Origin: Amblyomma americanum
Taxonomy: Eukaryota; Arthropoda; Arachnida; Ixodida; Ixodidae
Length of the DNA stretch: 64,000 bases
Reading direction: 5' to 3'
Assembly: GCF_052857255.1 (NCBI RefSeq)
Contig: NC_135502.1
Location: 157,702,099 to 157,766,098, forward strand
A program made the position numbers and the translations under genes. The notes under the pieces were generated by a model. That model worked only from the letters and a program-made list of their open reading frames with translations. It was not told the origin of the DNA and did not search any database. Positions 33,101-48,100 of this stretch are shown here, in pieces (position 1 is the first letter of the stretch; each line of letters opens with the position of its first letter).

Positions 33101-36100
33101 TCCCTGTTCGAGATACTTCATGTTTTAGAAACTCCCTTTTGTAGAAAATTCCTGTTGAGATACTCTATGCTGGAGAAACTCCAGGTTGGAGAAACGCCCT
33201 GTTGGAGAAACTTCATGTTGGAGAAACTTCCTTTCGGAGAAACTAGTGTTGGAGATTATCTCTGTCGGAGAAACTATTGCAGAAACTCTCTGTTGAAGAA
33301 ACCCTCTCTTTTAGAAATCTCTAGTCACAGAAACTTCATGTTGGAGAAACATCCTGTTGGAAAAACTTCCTATTGAGGAATTCCATGCTGGAGAAGATCC
33401 AGGTTGGAGAAACTCTATGTTGGGGAACTCTCTGCTTGAGAAATTCCATGTTGGAGAATTTCAAGTCCCAGAATCTCCCTGTTGGAGAAAATCTTTGAAC
33501 AAACTCTCTGTTGGAAAAACTATATGTTGGAGAAAACTCCTGTTGGAGGAACTCCTTGTTGGAGAAAAGTTTTGGCACAGAAACTTCCTGTTGGTGAAAG
33601 TCTATGTTGAAGAATCTCCATGTTGGAGAGACTGCCTGTTGGAGAAAATTCCTGTTGAGAAACTTTATGTTGTAAAAAATCTAGGTTGGAGACCTTGTTG
33701 GAGAAACTCTGTAGCAGAATTTTGATGCGGAGATTCTCCATAACGGAGAAACTCCAGGTTGGAGACTACGTCGGAGAAACTTCCGGTTGGCGAAATTTAT
33801 GTTGGAGAGACTGCCTGTCGGACAAACACCCTTTTCGAGAAACTTCGTGTTAGAGAAACTGTATGTTGGAGAAACTCTTTGTTGGAGATATTCGCTGTTG
33901 GACAAACTTCATATTGGAGAAATTCCCTATTGGAGAAACTCCCTTTTGGAAAAACTTCATGCGGGAGAATCTCCCTGTTAGAAAAACTCCAAGTTGGAGA
34001 AACTTCATGTTGCAGAAGCACCCTGAAGGAGAAACTCCCTGTTGACGAACTCCATGCTGACGAATCTCCAGGTTGTAGAAACTCTGTTGGAGGAACTCCC
34101 TGTTTAGAAACTCCAGTTGGAAACACCCTGTTGGAGGAACTCCATGCTGGAGCAAATCCTTTTAGGAGAAACTCGTTGCTGGAGAAAGTCCAGTTTGGGG
34201 AAATCCCTGTTGGAGAAATACGATGTTAGAGAAACTCCCAGTTGAAGACTCTTCATGTTGTAGAATGTCCCTGTTGGAGAATCTCCCTTTCGGAGAAACT
34301 ACCTGTTGAGGAACTCCATATTGTAGAAACTCCCTGTTGAAAAACACTCTTTTCGAGAAACTTCCTGTTAGAGAAACTGTATGTTGGAAATACTTCCTGT
34401 TCGAGAAATTCGCTGTTAGAGAAACTCCTTTTTGGAGAAACTTCATGCTGCAGGAAATTTATGTTGGAGCAAATCTTTGTTGGAGAAACGCCGTGTAGGA
34501 GAAATTCCATGCTGGACAAATTCCCTGTTCGAAGCGCTTAATGTTTGAGATACTCTTTTGAAGAAACTCTCTGTTGAGAAACTCTATCCTGGAGAAACTC
34601 CTTTGTTGGAGAAACTTTCTTTTGGAGAAACTAGATTTTGGAAAAACTTTGTGCTGGAGATTTAATCTGTTGTAGAAACATTGTTGCAGAAACTCTCTGT
34701 TGGAGAAACTCTTAATTGAAACTCCAAGTTGGAGAAACTTCATGTTGGAAAAAATCCCTGTTGGAAAAACTCTATGCTGGAGAAATTTCCTGTTCGAGAC
34801 CCTGCCTGTTGGAGAAACTCAATGCCGGAGAAATTCCCTGTTCGAGACACTTCATGTTTGAGAAACTCTTTTGAGAATCTCTACGATTGAGAAACTTCAT
34901 GTTGGATAAACTCCTTGCTGGAGAAACTCCATGTTGCAAAACTCCCTGTTGAGGAATTCCATGCTACAAAAGCTCCAGGTTGGGGAAACTCCCTGTTCGA
35001 GAAACTCCGTGTTGGAGAAGTTCGCTTTGAAGATTCTCGATGTTGGAGAAAATTCAGGTTAGAGAATATGTCGGACAAACTACCTGTTGGCGAAAATTCA
35101 TGTTAGAGAGACTGCTTGTTGGACAAACACACTTTTCGAGAAACTTTCTTTTAGAGAAACTATCTTCTAGAAACTTTTGGAGGAATTCGCTGTTGGAGAA
35201 ACTCCCTATTGGAGAAACTTCATGTTGAATAAACACCACGTTGCAGAGACTCCCTTTTGGAGAAACTTCATGCGGGAGAATCTCCCCGTTAGAAAAACTC
35301 CAATTTGGAGAAGCTCCATGTTGCTGAAGATCCCGGTTGGAGAAACGTCATGCTGTAGATATTCCCTGTTTGAAACACTTCATATTTGAAAAACTTTCTA
35401 CTGAAGAAACTTCCTTTTGAGAAACACCATCTGAAGAAATTCCCGTTTGGAGAAACTCCCTGTTGGAGAAAATCCATGTTGGAGAAACTCCATTTTGCAG
35501 AAACACACTGCTGGAGAAAATCCCTGTTGAGGGACTCCATGCTGGAGAGGCTTCAGGTTAGAGAAACTCCCTGTTGGAGAAACACTCTGCTGGAGACACT
35601 CCATGCTTGAGAAATTCTCTGTTCGAGACCCTTCATGTATGAGAAACTCCCTGTTGAAGAAACTGCCTGTTGAGAAACTCCGTGCTGGAGTAACTGTAGG
35701 TTTGAGAAATTCATGTTGTAGAATCTACCTGTTGCGAATCTTCCTGTTAGAGAGACTCCCTGTTGAGGAACTCCATGCTGACGAATCTCCAGGTTGGAGA
35801 AACTCTGTTGTAGGAGCTCCCTGTTTAGAAACTCCTGTTGGAGAAACACCCTGTTGGAGGAACTCCATGCTGGAGCAAATCCTTGTAGCAACTCCTTGCT
35901 GGAGAAACCCTCTGTTCGAGACACTTAATGTTTCACAAACTCTATTTTTGTAGGAACATCCTGTTGAGAAAATCTATGCTGGAGAAACTCCAGTTTGGGG
36001 AGTTTCTTGTTGAAGAAATTCGATGTTGGAAAACTCTGTGTTGAAGCCACTCAATGTTGGAGAAACTCCATGTTGTAGAATCTTCCTTTTGCGGAATCTC

Positions 36101-39100
36101 CCTTTCGAAGAAACTCCCTGTTGAGGAACTCCATATTGGAGAAACTCTCTGGTGAAGAAACTCCATGTTGGATAAACTCAATGTTGGAAAAGCTCCCTGT
36201 TGAACACCCTTTTCGGGAAACTTCCGGTTAGAGAACCCCTATGTTGGAGAAAATTCCTATTGGAGAACCTCGCTGTAGGAGCAACTCTTTTTTGGAGGAA
36301 ATTCATGCTGTAGAAGCACCCTGTTAGAGAAACTATGTTTTAGAGACTCCATGCCGGAGAAGCTAAAGGTTGGAGAAAGTCCCTGTTGGAGAAACTTTCT
36401 GCTGGAGAAACTAGATGTTGGGGAGACTCGGTGTTGGATATTTAATCTGTTGGAGAAACAATGTTTCAGTAACTCCCTGTTGGAGAAACTCTCTTTTTTG
36501 AAACTCCAAGTTGGAGAAACTTCTCGTTGGAGAAACACCCCGTTGGAAAAACTCCATGCTGGAGAAATTTCTTTTTCGAGACACTCCTTGTTGGATAAAC
36601 TTCCTGTTGCGAAACTCTATGATGGAGAAACTCCATGTTGAAGAAAGTCCATGTTGGAGGAAATTCATGCTGGAGAAGTTTCCTGTTCGAGGCAATTCAT
36701 GTTTGAGAAACTATCTGTTGAAGAAACTCCCTGCTTGAGAAATTGCATTTTGGGGAAATTCCATGTCGCAGAATCTCCCTGTTGGAGAAACTCCGTTTTG
36801 AAGAAAATTCCTGTTGGAAAACTTTATGTTGGCGAAAATTCCTCTTGGAGAAACTCCAAGTTGGAGAAAATTTCAGGTGCAGAAACTTTCAGTTGGTGGA
36901 AATTCATTTTGGAGAAAATCCCTGTTGAGAACCTAAACATTGGAGAATCTCCAGGTTGGCGATTTTGTTGGAGAAACTCTCGGTTGGAGAAACTCTGTTG
37001 GAGAATTTTTGTTGAGAAGCTTCATGTTGAAGAAGCTCCAGGTTAGAGACTTTGTTGGAGAAACTCCCTGTTGACGAAAATTTATGTTGGAGAAACTCCC
37101 TCTTTGAATTACACTTATCTAGAAAATTCTGGTTAGAGAAACTTTGTTGGAGAATCTTCCTGTTGGAGAATTTCGCTGAAACTCTATATTAGAGAAATTC
37201 TCTGTTCGGGACACTCCATGTTTGACAAACTTCCTTTTCAAGAAAATTCCTGTTGAGAAACTCTATGCTGGAGAAACTCCAGGTTGGAGAAACTCCCTGT
37301 TGGAGAAATGGTATGTTTGAGCTACTTCCTGTTGGAGAAACTAGATGTGCGCTAAACTCCGTGTTGGAAATTCTCTATTGAAGAAACTATGTTGCAGAAA
37401 CTATCTGTTAGAGAAACTTCATGTTGGAGAAACTTCATGTTGTAGAAGATCCCTGTTTTAGAAACACCCGGTTGGAAAAACTCCCCGTTGAGAACATTCA
37501 TGCTGGAGAAGATCCAGGTTGAAGAAACTCTAGGTAGGAGAAACTCCCTGTTGGACAAACACCCTTTTCGAGAAACTTCCTGTTAGAGAAACTATATGTT
37601 AGAGAAATTCTTTGTTGGAGATTCTCGCTGTTGGAGAAACTCCTTATTGAGAAACTCCATGTTGGATAAACACCACGTTGGAGAAACTCCTTTTTGAAGA
37701 AACTTCATGCTGGAGAAGCTCCCTGTTAGAGAAACTCTACGATGGAGAAACTTCATGTTGCAGAAGCTCCCTGTTGGAGAAACTCCCTGTTGAGGAACTC
37801 CTAGCTGGAGAAGCTCCAGGTTGGAGAAACTCCCTGTTAGGAAACTTTATGCTGGAGAAATTCTCTGTTTCAGAATTTTCATGTTTGTGAAACCACCTGT
37901 TAAAGAAACTCCCTGTTGAGATATCCCATGCAGGAGTAACTCCAGGATAAAGAAACTCGCTGTTGGAGAAACTTCATGTCGGATAAACTCCATGTTGTAG
38001 AATATCCCTGTAGGAGTATCTCCCTGTTGGAGAAATTCCATATTGAAGAATCTTCATGTGGTATAAACTGCACCTTAGAGAAGCTCCCTTTTGGCGAAAC
38101 TCTATGTTGGAGAAGCTCACTGTTAGAGAAACTCCATGTTGAAGAATCTCCATTTTGCAGAAACTCCCTGTTGGAGAAAAACCCTATTGAGCAACTCCAT
38201 CCTTGAGAATCTCTAGGTCGGAGAAACTACCTGTTGGAGAAACTCGTTGATTCAGAAACTCAATGCTAGATTAATTCTCTGCTCGAGACAGTTCATGTTT
38301 TTGAAGCTTCCTGTTGATGAAACTGCCTCTTGAGAAACTCCATGCTGGAGAAAATCCAGGTTCGAGAAACCCGCTGTTGGACAAACTCCATATTGGTGAA
38401 ACATCCTTTTGAAGAAACATCATGTTGGAGAAATTCCATGTTGTATAATCTCCCTGTTGGAGAAACTCCCTTTCGAAGAAATTTCCTGTTGGAAAAAATC
38501 TATTTTGAAGAAAACTCCTGTTGGAAAACTCTATGATGGAGAAAATTCTTGGTGCAGAATCTTCTTCTTGGTGAAATTCCAGGTTGAAGAAACTCCATGT
38601 TGGACAAACACCCTTTTTGAGAAACTTCCTGTTAAAGAAACTCTATCTTGGAGTAACTCATTTGGAGCAAATCGCTGTTGGAGAAACTGCATAGTGGAGA
38701 AACCTCCTATAGGAGAAACTCCATTTTGAATAAACACCACGTTGGCAAAACTCCCTTTTGGAGAAACTTCATGCGGGAGAATCTCGCTGATAGTAAAACT
38801 CCAAGTTGGAGAAGCTTCATGTTGCAGAAGCTCTCTGCTGGAGAAGTTCCCTGTTGAGGAACTCCATGCTGGCGAATATCCAGGTAGGAGAAACTGTCTG
38901 TTGAAGGAACTCCCTGTTGGAGAAAATCCGAATAGAGGAACTCCCTGTTAGAGGAACTTTATGTTGGAGCACATCCTTTCAGGAGAAACTGCATGCCGGA
39001 GAAATTTCCTGTTCGATACACTTCATGTTGTAGAAAGTCTCTTTTGAAGAAAATTCCTGTTGAGAAACTCAATGCTGGAGAAGCTCCGGGTTGGAGAATT

Positions 39101-42100
39101 TCCCTATTGGAGAAACTTTAGGTTGAATAAACACAACGTTGGCGAAACTCCCTTTTGGAGAAACTTCATGCGGGAGAATCTTTCTGTTAGAAAAAACTCC
39201 AATTTGGAGAAGCTCAATGTTGCTGAAGCTCCCGGTTGGATAAACGTTATGCTGTAGATTTTCGCTGTTTGAGACACTTCATATTTGAGAAACTTTCTAT
39301 TGAATAAACTTCCTGTTGAGAAACACCATGCTGGAGAAACTCCAGGTTGGAGAAACTCCGTTTTGAAGAAACTCTCTGTTGGAGAAACTCCATTTTGGAG
39401 AAGCTCCCTGTTAGAGAATCTCCATATTGGTGAAACTCCATTTTGCAGAAACACCCTGTTTAGAAATTCCCTGTTGAGGAACTTTATGCTGGGGAGGCTT
39501 AGGGTGGAGCAACTCCCCGTTGGAGAAAAGCTCTGCTGGAGACACTCCATGCTTGAGAAATTCTCTGTTCGAGACACTTCATGTTTGAGAAACTCCCTGT
39601 TGAAGAAACTGCCTGTTGAGAAACTCCGTGCAGGAGTAAGTCTAGGTTTGAGAAATTCATGTTGTAGAATCTACCTGTTGCGAATCTTCCTGTTGGAGAG
39701 ACTCCCTGTTGAGGACCTCCATGCTGACGGATCTCCAGGTTCGAGAAACTCTGTTGTAGGAGCTCCCTGTTTAGAAACTCCTCTTGGAGAAACACCCTGT
39801 TGGAGGAACTCCATGCTGGAGCAAATCCTTGTAGGAACTCCTTGCTGGAGAAATTCTCTGTTCGAGACACTTCACGTTTCACAAACTTTCTCTTTGAAGG
39901 AACTTCCTGGTGAGAAACTGTATGCTGGAGAAACTCCAGTTTGGGGAACTCCTTGATGAAATTCGATGTTGGAAAACTCCGTGCTGAAGCCACTCCGTGT
40001 TGGAGAAACTCCATGTTGTAGAATCTTCCTGTTGTGGAATCTCCCTTTCGAAGAAACTCCCTGTTGAGGAACTCCAAATTGGAGAAACTCTCTGGTGAAG
40101 AAACTCCCTGTTGAATAAACTCAATGTTGGAAAAACTCCCTGCTGAAGAAACACCCTTTTGGGGAAACTTCCGGTTAGAGAAACTATGCTGGAGAAAATT
40201 CCTGTTGGAGAACCTCGCTGTGGGAGGAACTCCTTTTTTGGAGAAAATTCTTGCTGTAGAAGCACCCTGTTAGAGAAACTCTATGTTTTAGAGACTCCAT
40301 GCCGGAGTTAGCTCAAGGTTGGAGAAAGTCCCTATAAACTTTCTGCTGCAGAAACTAGAAGTTGGGGAGACCCCGTGTTGGAGATTTAATTTGTTGGAGA
40401 AACATTGTTTCAGAAACTCTCTGTTGGAGAAACTCCCTTTTTTGAAACTCCAAGTTGGAGAAACTTCACGTTGGAGAAACACCCTGTTGGAAAAACTCCA
40501 TGCTGGAGAAATTTCTTTTTCGAGACACTCCTTGTTGGATAAACTCTGTGCTGGAGAAATTCCCTGTTCGAGACACTCATGTTTGAGAAACTCCCTGTTG
40601 CGAAACTCTATGATGGAGAAACTCCATGTTGAAGAAAGTATATGTTGGAGGAAATTCATGCTGGAGAAATTTTCTGTTCGAGGCAATTCATGTTTGAGAA
40701 ACTCCATGTTGAAGAAACTCCCTTCTTGAGAAATTCCATTTTGGGAAATTCCATGTCGCAGACTCTCCCTGTTTGAAAACTTTATGTTGGCGAAAATTCC
40801 GCTTGGAGAAACACCGAGTTGGAGAAAATTCCAGGTGCAGAAACTTCCAGTTGGTGAAACACCATGTTGAAGAAACTCCATGTTGGAGACACTCCCTGTT
40901 GGAGAAATCCCTGTTGAGAAACTAGACGTTGAGAATCTCCAGGTTGGCGAATTTGTTGGAGAAACTCTCGGTTGGAGAAACTCTGTTGCATAATTTCTCT
41001 GTTGAGAAGCTTCACGTTGAAGAAGCTCCAGGTTAGAGACTGTTAGATAAACTCCCTGTTGACGAAAATTCATGTTGGAAAAACTCCCTGTTTAAATAAC
41101 ACTTTTCTAGAAAATTCTGGATAGAGAAACTATGTTCGAGAAACTTCCTGTTGGAGAATTGCGCTCTGGAGAAACTACATATTAGAGAAATTTCCTGTTC
41201 GAGACACTCCATGTTTGACAAACTTCCTTTTGAAGAAAATTCCTGTTGAAAAACTATGCTGGAGAAACTCCAGGTTGGAGAAACTCCCTGTTGGAGAAAC
41301 GCTATTTTAGATCAACTTTCTTTTGGAGAAACTAGAGGTGGGATAAACTCCGCGTTGGAAATTCTCTGTTGGAGAAACTATGTTGCAGAAACTCTCTGTT
41401 AGAGAAACTTCATGTTGGAGAAACTCCTTGTTGTAGAAGTTCCCTGTTTTAGAAACACCCTGTTGGAAAAACTCCCTGTTGAGGAATTTCATGCTGGAGA
41501 AGATCCAGGTTGAAGAAACTCTCTGTTGGAGAAACTCCCTGTTGGCCAAACACCCTTTTCGAGAAACTTCCTGTTAGAGAAACTATATGTTGGAGAAACT
41601 CGCTGTTGGAGAAACTCCTTATTGGAGAAACACCATGTTAGATAAACACCACGTTGCAGAAACTCCTTTTTGAATAAATTTCATGCTAGAGAAGCTCCCT
41701 CTTAGAGAAACTCTACGTTGGAGAAACTTTGTTTTGCAGAAGCTCCCTGTTGGAGAAACTCCCTTTTGAGGAACTCCTAGCTGGAGAAGATCCTGGTTGA
41801 AGAAACTCTCTGTTGGAGAATCTTCATGTTGGATTAACACGAAGTGGGTAAACTTTATGCTGGAGAAGCTACAGGTTGGCGAATCTCCCTGTTGGAGAAA
41901 CTCCATGCTGGCGAAATTCTCTGTTCGAGATACTTCATGTTTGAAAAACTCTCTGTTGAAGAAACTGCCTGTTGAGAAACCCCATGGTGGAAAAACTTCC
42001 TGTTGGAGAAACTCCATGTTGGAGAAAATCATGTTGTACAATCTTCCTGTTGACGAATCTTCCTGTTGGTGAGACTCCCTGTTGGAGAAATTCTATATAA

Positions 42101-45100
42101 AGAAAATATGTTGAAGAAACTCCATGTTGGATAAATTCCACGTTGGAGAAGCTCCCTGTTAGGGAAAATAGAGCAGCACGTAACAAAACAGGACACAAAG
42201 AAGAGACATGGAACGACACGAGCGCTAACTATCAACTGTTTATTTCTTGCTGTCGCTACGTATAAATACATGAGCCTCAACTCGTTACGCTCTGCTCTAT
42301 TTTCATGGATCACCAACTCGCCCAACAAGCAACACCCCTGTTAGGGAAAGTCCATGTTAGAAAAACTCCCTCTTGAAGAAACTTCCTGTTGGAAAAACTC
42401 TATGTTAGAGAAAATTTCTGTTGGAGAAACTCCATGTTGGAGTAAATCCCTGGTGCAGAAACTTCCTGTTGGTGAATCTGCATGTTGAAGAAACTCCATG
42501 TTGGAGACAATCCATGTTGGACAAACTTCCTGTTAGACAAACACTCTTTCGAGAAACTTCGTCTTCGAGAAACTCTATGTTGGCGAAACACTCTGTTATA
42601 TAAACTTGGTGCTGGAGAAATTCCATATCGGAGAAACTTCCTATTGGAGAAACTCCATGTCAAATAAACACCACGTTGGAGAAACTCCCTTTTGAAGAAA
42701 TTTCATGCGGGAGAATAACGCTCTTAGAAAAAGTCGAAGTTGAAGAAACTCCTTGTTGCGGAACTCCCTGCTGACGAACCTCCAGGTTAGAGAAACTCGG
42801 TTGGAGGAACACCCTCTTGGAGACACTCCAGTTCAAGAAACTCCGTGTTGGAAGAACTCCATGCTGGAGAAAATACTTGTAGGAGAAACTACTTGCCGGC
42901 GAAATTCCCTGTTCGAGATACTTCATGTTTTAGAAACTCCCATTTGAAGAAAATTTCTGCTGAGAAACTCTATGTTGGAGAAACTCCAGGTTGGAGAAGC
43001 TTCCTGTTGGAGAAACTAGTGTTGGAGATTATCTCTGTCGGAGAAACTGTTGCAGAAACTCTCTGTTGGAGAAACCCTCTGTTTTAGAAACTCCAAGTTA
43101 GAGAAACTTCATGTTGGAGAAACACCCTGTTGGAAAAACTCCCTATTGAGGAATTCCATGCTGGAGAAGCTCCAGGTTGGAGAAACTCTATGTTGGGGAA
43201 CTCTCTGCTTGAGAAATTCGATGTTGGAGAACTTCATGTCCCAGAATCTTCCGGTTGGAGAACGTATTTGAAGAAACCCTCTGTTGGAAAAACTATGTTG
43301 GAGAAAACTCCTGTTGGAGGAACTCCGTGTTGGAGAAAATGTTTGGCACAGAAACTTCCTGTTGGTGAAAGTCTATGTTGAAGATACCCTATGTTGGAGA
43401 CACTGCCTGTTGGAGAAAATTCCTGTTGAGAAACTTTATGTTGCAGGAACTTCAGGTTGGAGACTTTTGTTGGAGAAACTCTCTGTTGCAGAATTTTGAT
43501 GCGGAGATTCTCCATAATGGAGAAACTCCAGGTTGGAGGCTACGTCGGGGAAACTTCCTGTTGGCGAAAATTATGTTCGAGAGACTCCCTGTTGGACAAA
43601 CACACTTTTCGAGTAACTTCATGTTAGAGAAATTGTATGTTGGAGAAACTATTTTTTGGAGAAATTCATTGTCGAAGAAACTCCATATTAGAGAAACTCT
43701 CTATTGGAGAAACTCTATGTTGGATAAACACCACGTTGGAGAAACTCCCTTTTGGAGAAACTCTCTTTTGGAGAAACTTCATGCGGGAGAATCTCCCTGT
43801 TAGAAAAAATCCAAGTTGGAGAAACTTCATTTGCAGAAGCACCCTGAAGGAGAAACTCCCTGTTGAGGAACTCTATGCTGACGAATCTCCAGGTTGGAGA
43901 AACTCTGTTGGAGGAACTTTCTGTTTAGAAACTCCAATTGGAAACACCCTGTTGGAGAAACTCCATGCTGGAGCAAATCCTTTTAGGAGAAACTCCTTGG
44001 TGGAGAAATTCCTTGTTCGAGACACTTCATCTTTGAGAAACTCTTTTTGAAAAAACTTCCTGCTGAAAAACTTTATGCTGGAGAAAATCAAGTGTGAGGA
44101 AATCCCTGTTGGAGAAATACGATGTTACAGAAACTCCCTGTTGAAGACAGTCCATGTTGGAGAAACTCCATGTTGTAGATTGTCCCTGTGGGAGAATCTC
44201 CATTTCGGAGAAACTACCTGTTGAGGAACTCCATATTGTAGGAACTCGGTGTTGAACACTCTTTTCGAGAAAATTTCTGTTAGAGAAACTGTATGTTGGA
44301 GATACTTCCTGTTCGAGAAACTCGCTGTTGGAGAAACCTCTTTTTGGAGAAGCTTCGTGCTGGAGGAAATTTATGTTGGAGAAACGCCGTGTACGAGAAA
44401 CTCCATTCTGGACAAATTACCTCTTCGAGGCGCTTCATATTTGAGAAAATCCCTTTTGAAGAAACTCCCTGTTGAGAAACTCTATCCTGGAGAAACTCCT
44501 TTGTTGGAGATACTTTCTGTTGGAGAAACTAGATATTGAAAAAACTGTGCTGGAGATTCTATCTGTTGGAGAAACAATGTTGCAGAAACTCTCTGTTGGA
44601 GAAATTTTCTTTTTTGAAACTCCAAGTTGGAGAAACTTCATGATGGAAAAACAACCTGTTGGAAAAACTCCATGCTGGAGAAATTTCCTGTTCGAGACTC
44701 TCCCTGTTGGGGAAACTCCATTCCGGAGAAATTCCCTGTTCGAGACACTTCATGTTTGAGAAACACTGTTGAGAATCTCTACGATTGAGAAACATCATGT
44801 TGGAGAAACTTCATGTTGGAGGAAATCCATATTGGTGAAACTCTCTGTTGGAGAAACTGCATGTTGGATAAACTCCTTGCTGGAGAAACTCCATGTTGCA
44901 AAACTCTCTGTTGAGGAATTCTATGCTAGAAATGCTCCAGGTTGGGGAACTAACTGTTGGAGAAACTCCATGTTGGATAAACTCCACTTTGGAGAAGCTC
45001 CCTGTAAGAGAAACTGCATGTTGGAGAAGCTACCTGTTGCAGAAACTTCCTTTTGAAGAAACTTCCTTTTGGAAGAACATTATGTTGGAGAAAATTCCTG

Positions 45101-48100
45101 TTGGGAAATTTTTATGTTGGAGAAAATTCCTGGTGCCGAAACGTCCTGTTGGTGATCTCTATTTTGAAGAACCTCTATGTTGGATAGGCTCCCTGTTGGT
45201 GAAAATCCAGGTTGGACACTTTGTCAGAAAGCTCTGTGTTGAAGATTTCCCGACTGAGAATCTCCATGTTGAAGAAACTCCAGATCCCTGTTTGAGAAAC
45301 TCCCTGTTGAGGAACTTCATGCTGAAGAAACTCCATTTTGGAGAAACTGTCTGCTTGAGAAATTTAATGTTTGAGAAACTCTATGTCCCAGTATCTCTCT
45401 GTAGGAGAAACTCTTTCTGAAGAAACTTTGTGTTGGATAAACTCTATGTTGGAGAAAATTACTATTGGAGGAACTCCATGTTGGAGAAAAGTTTTGGCGC
45501 AGAATCTTCCTGTTGGTGATACTCTATGTTGAAGAATCTCCATGTTGGGGAGACTGCCTGTTGGAGAAAATTCCAGTTGAGAAACTTCATGTTGGAGAAA
45601 CTCAAGGTTGGAGACTTTGTTGGCGAAACTGTGTTGCAGAATTACGCTGTGGAGATTCTCTATGTTGGAGAAACTCCAGGTTGGAGACTATGTAGGAGAA
45701 ACTACCTGTTGGCGAAAATCCATGTTAGAGAGACTCCTTGTTGGACAAACACCCTTTTCGAGAAACTTCCTGTTAGAGAAACTCTATCTTGGAGAAACTA
45801 TTTTGGAGGAATTCGCTGTTGGAGAAACTCTATAGTGGAGAAACCCCCTATAGGAGAAACTCCATGTTGAATAAACACCACGCTGGAGAAACTGCCTTTT
45901 GGAGAAACTTCATGCGGGTGAATCTCCCTCTTAGAAAAACTTCAATTTGAAGAAGCTCCATGTTGCTGAAGCTCCCGGTTGGAGAAACGTCATGCTGTAG
46001 ATATTCCCTGTTTGAGACACTTCATATTTCAGAAACTTTCTATTGAAGAAATTTCCTGTTGAGAAACACCAACTGAAGAACTTCCAAGTTGGAGAAACTC
46101 CCTGTTGGAGAAACTCCATTTTGGAGAAACTCTCTGTTGGAGAAACTCCATTTTGCAGAAACACCCTGCTGGAGAAAATCCCTGTTGAGGAACTCCATGC
46201 TGGAGAGGCTTCAGGTTGGGGAAACTCCCTGTTGGAGAAACACTCTGCTGGAGAAACTCCATGCTTGAGAAATTCTCTGTTCGAGACACTTCATGTTTGA
46301 GAAACTCCCTGTTGAGAAACTCCATGCTGGAGTAACTCTAGGTTTGAGAAATTAATTTTGTAGAATCTACCTGTTTCGAATCTTTCTGTCGGAGAGACTC
46401 CCTGTTGAGGAACTCTATGCTGACGAATCTCCCGGTTGGAGAAACTCTGTTGTAGGAGCTCCCTGTGTAGAAACTCCTGTTGGCGAAACACCCTGTTGGA
46501 GGAACTCCATGCTGGAGCAAATCCTTGTAGGAACTTCTTGCTGGAGAAATTCTCTGTTCGAGACACTTCATGTTTCACAAACTCTCTTTTTGAAGGAACT
46601 TCCTGTTGAGAAACTCTATGCTGGAGAAACTCCAGTTTGGGCAACTCCCTGTTGGAGAAATTCGATGTTGGAAACCTCCGTGTTGAAGCCACTCCATGTT
46701 GGAGAAACTCCATGTTGTAGAATCTTCCTGTTGCGGAATCTCCCTTTCGGAGAAACTCCCTGTTGAGGAACTCCATATTGGAGAATCGTTTTGGTGAAGA
46801 AACTCCCTGTTGAATAAACTGATTGTTGGAAAAACTCCCTGTTGAACAAACACCCTTTTCGGGAAAGTTTCGGTTAGAGAAACTCAATGTTGGAGAAAAT
46901 TCCTGTTGGAGTACATCGCTGTGGGAGGACCTCCTTTTTGGCGAAAATTCATGCTGTAGAAGCTCCCGGTTAGAGAAACTATGTTTTAGAGACTCCATGT
47001 AGGAGAAGCTTAGGGTTGGAGAAAGTCCCTGTTGGAGAAACTTTCTGCTTGAGAAACTATATGTTGGGGAGACTCCGTGTTGGAGATTTATTCTGTTGGA
47101 GAAACAAGGTTTCAGAAATTCTCTGTTGGAGAAACTTCCTTTTTTGAAACTCTAAGTTGGAGAAACTTCACGTTGGGAAAACACCCTGTTGTAAAAACTC
47201 AATGCTGGAGAAATTTCTTTTTCGAGACACTCCTTGTTGGATAAACTCTATGCCGGAGAAATTCCCTGTTCGAGACACTTCATGTTTGAGAAACTCCCTG
47301 TGGCGAAACTCCCTGCTTAAGAAATTGCATTTTGAGGAAATTCCATGTCGCAGAATCTTCCTGTTGCAGAAACTCCGTTTTGAAGAAAATTCCTCTGGAA
47401 AACTTTATGTTGGAGAAAATTCGTCTTGGAGAAACTCCAAGTTGGAGAAAATTCCTGGTGCAGAAACTTCCAGTTGGTGAAGCTCCATGTTGAAGAAACT
47501 GCATGTTGGAGAGACTCGCTGTTGGAGAAAATAACTGTTGAGAAACTAGACGTTGGAGATTCTCCAGGTTTGCGATTTTGTTGGAGAAACTCTCGGTTGT
47601 AGAAACTCTGTTGCAGAATTTCTCTGTTGAGAAGCTTCATGTTGAAGAAGCTCCAGGTTAGAGACTATGTTGGAGAAACTCCCTGTTGAAGAAAATTCAT
47701 GTTGGAGAAGCTCCCTGTTTGACAAACACTTTTCGAGAAAATTCCGGTTAGAGAAACTTTGTTGGAGAAACTTCTTGTTGGAGAAACTCCATGTTAGATA
47801 AACTCCACCTTGAAGAAACTCCCTTTTGGCGAAACTCTACCTTGTAGAAGCTCACTGTAAGAAAAACGTAATGTTGAAGAAACTGTTTGAGTAACCGTTT
47901 CCTGTTGAGTAACTATATGCTGGAGAAATTCTCTGTTCAAGACACTTCATGGTTGAGAAACTTGCTGTTGAAGAAACTGCCTGATGACAAACTCTATGCT
48001 GGAGTAACTACAGGTTGGAGAAACTTCCTGTTTGAGAAACTCTATGTTGGAGAAAATCAAGTTGTAGAATCTCCCTGTTGGCAAATCTCGCTGTTGGAGA

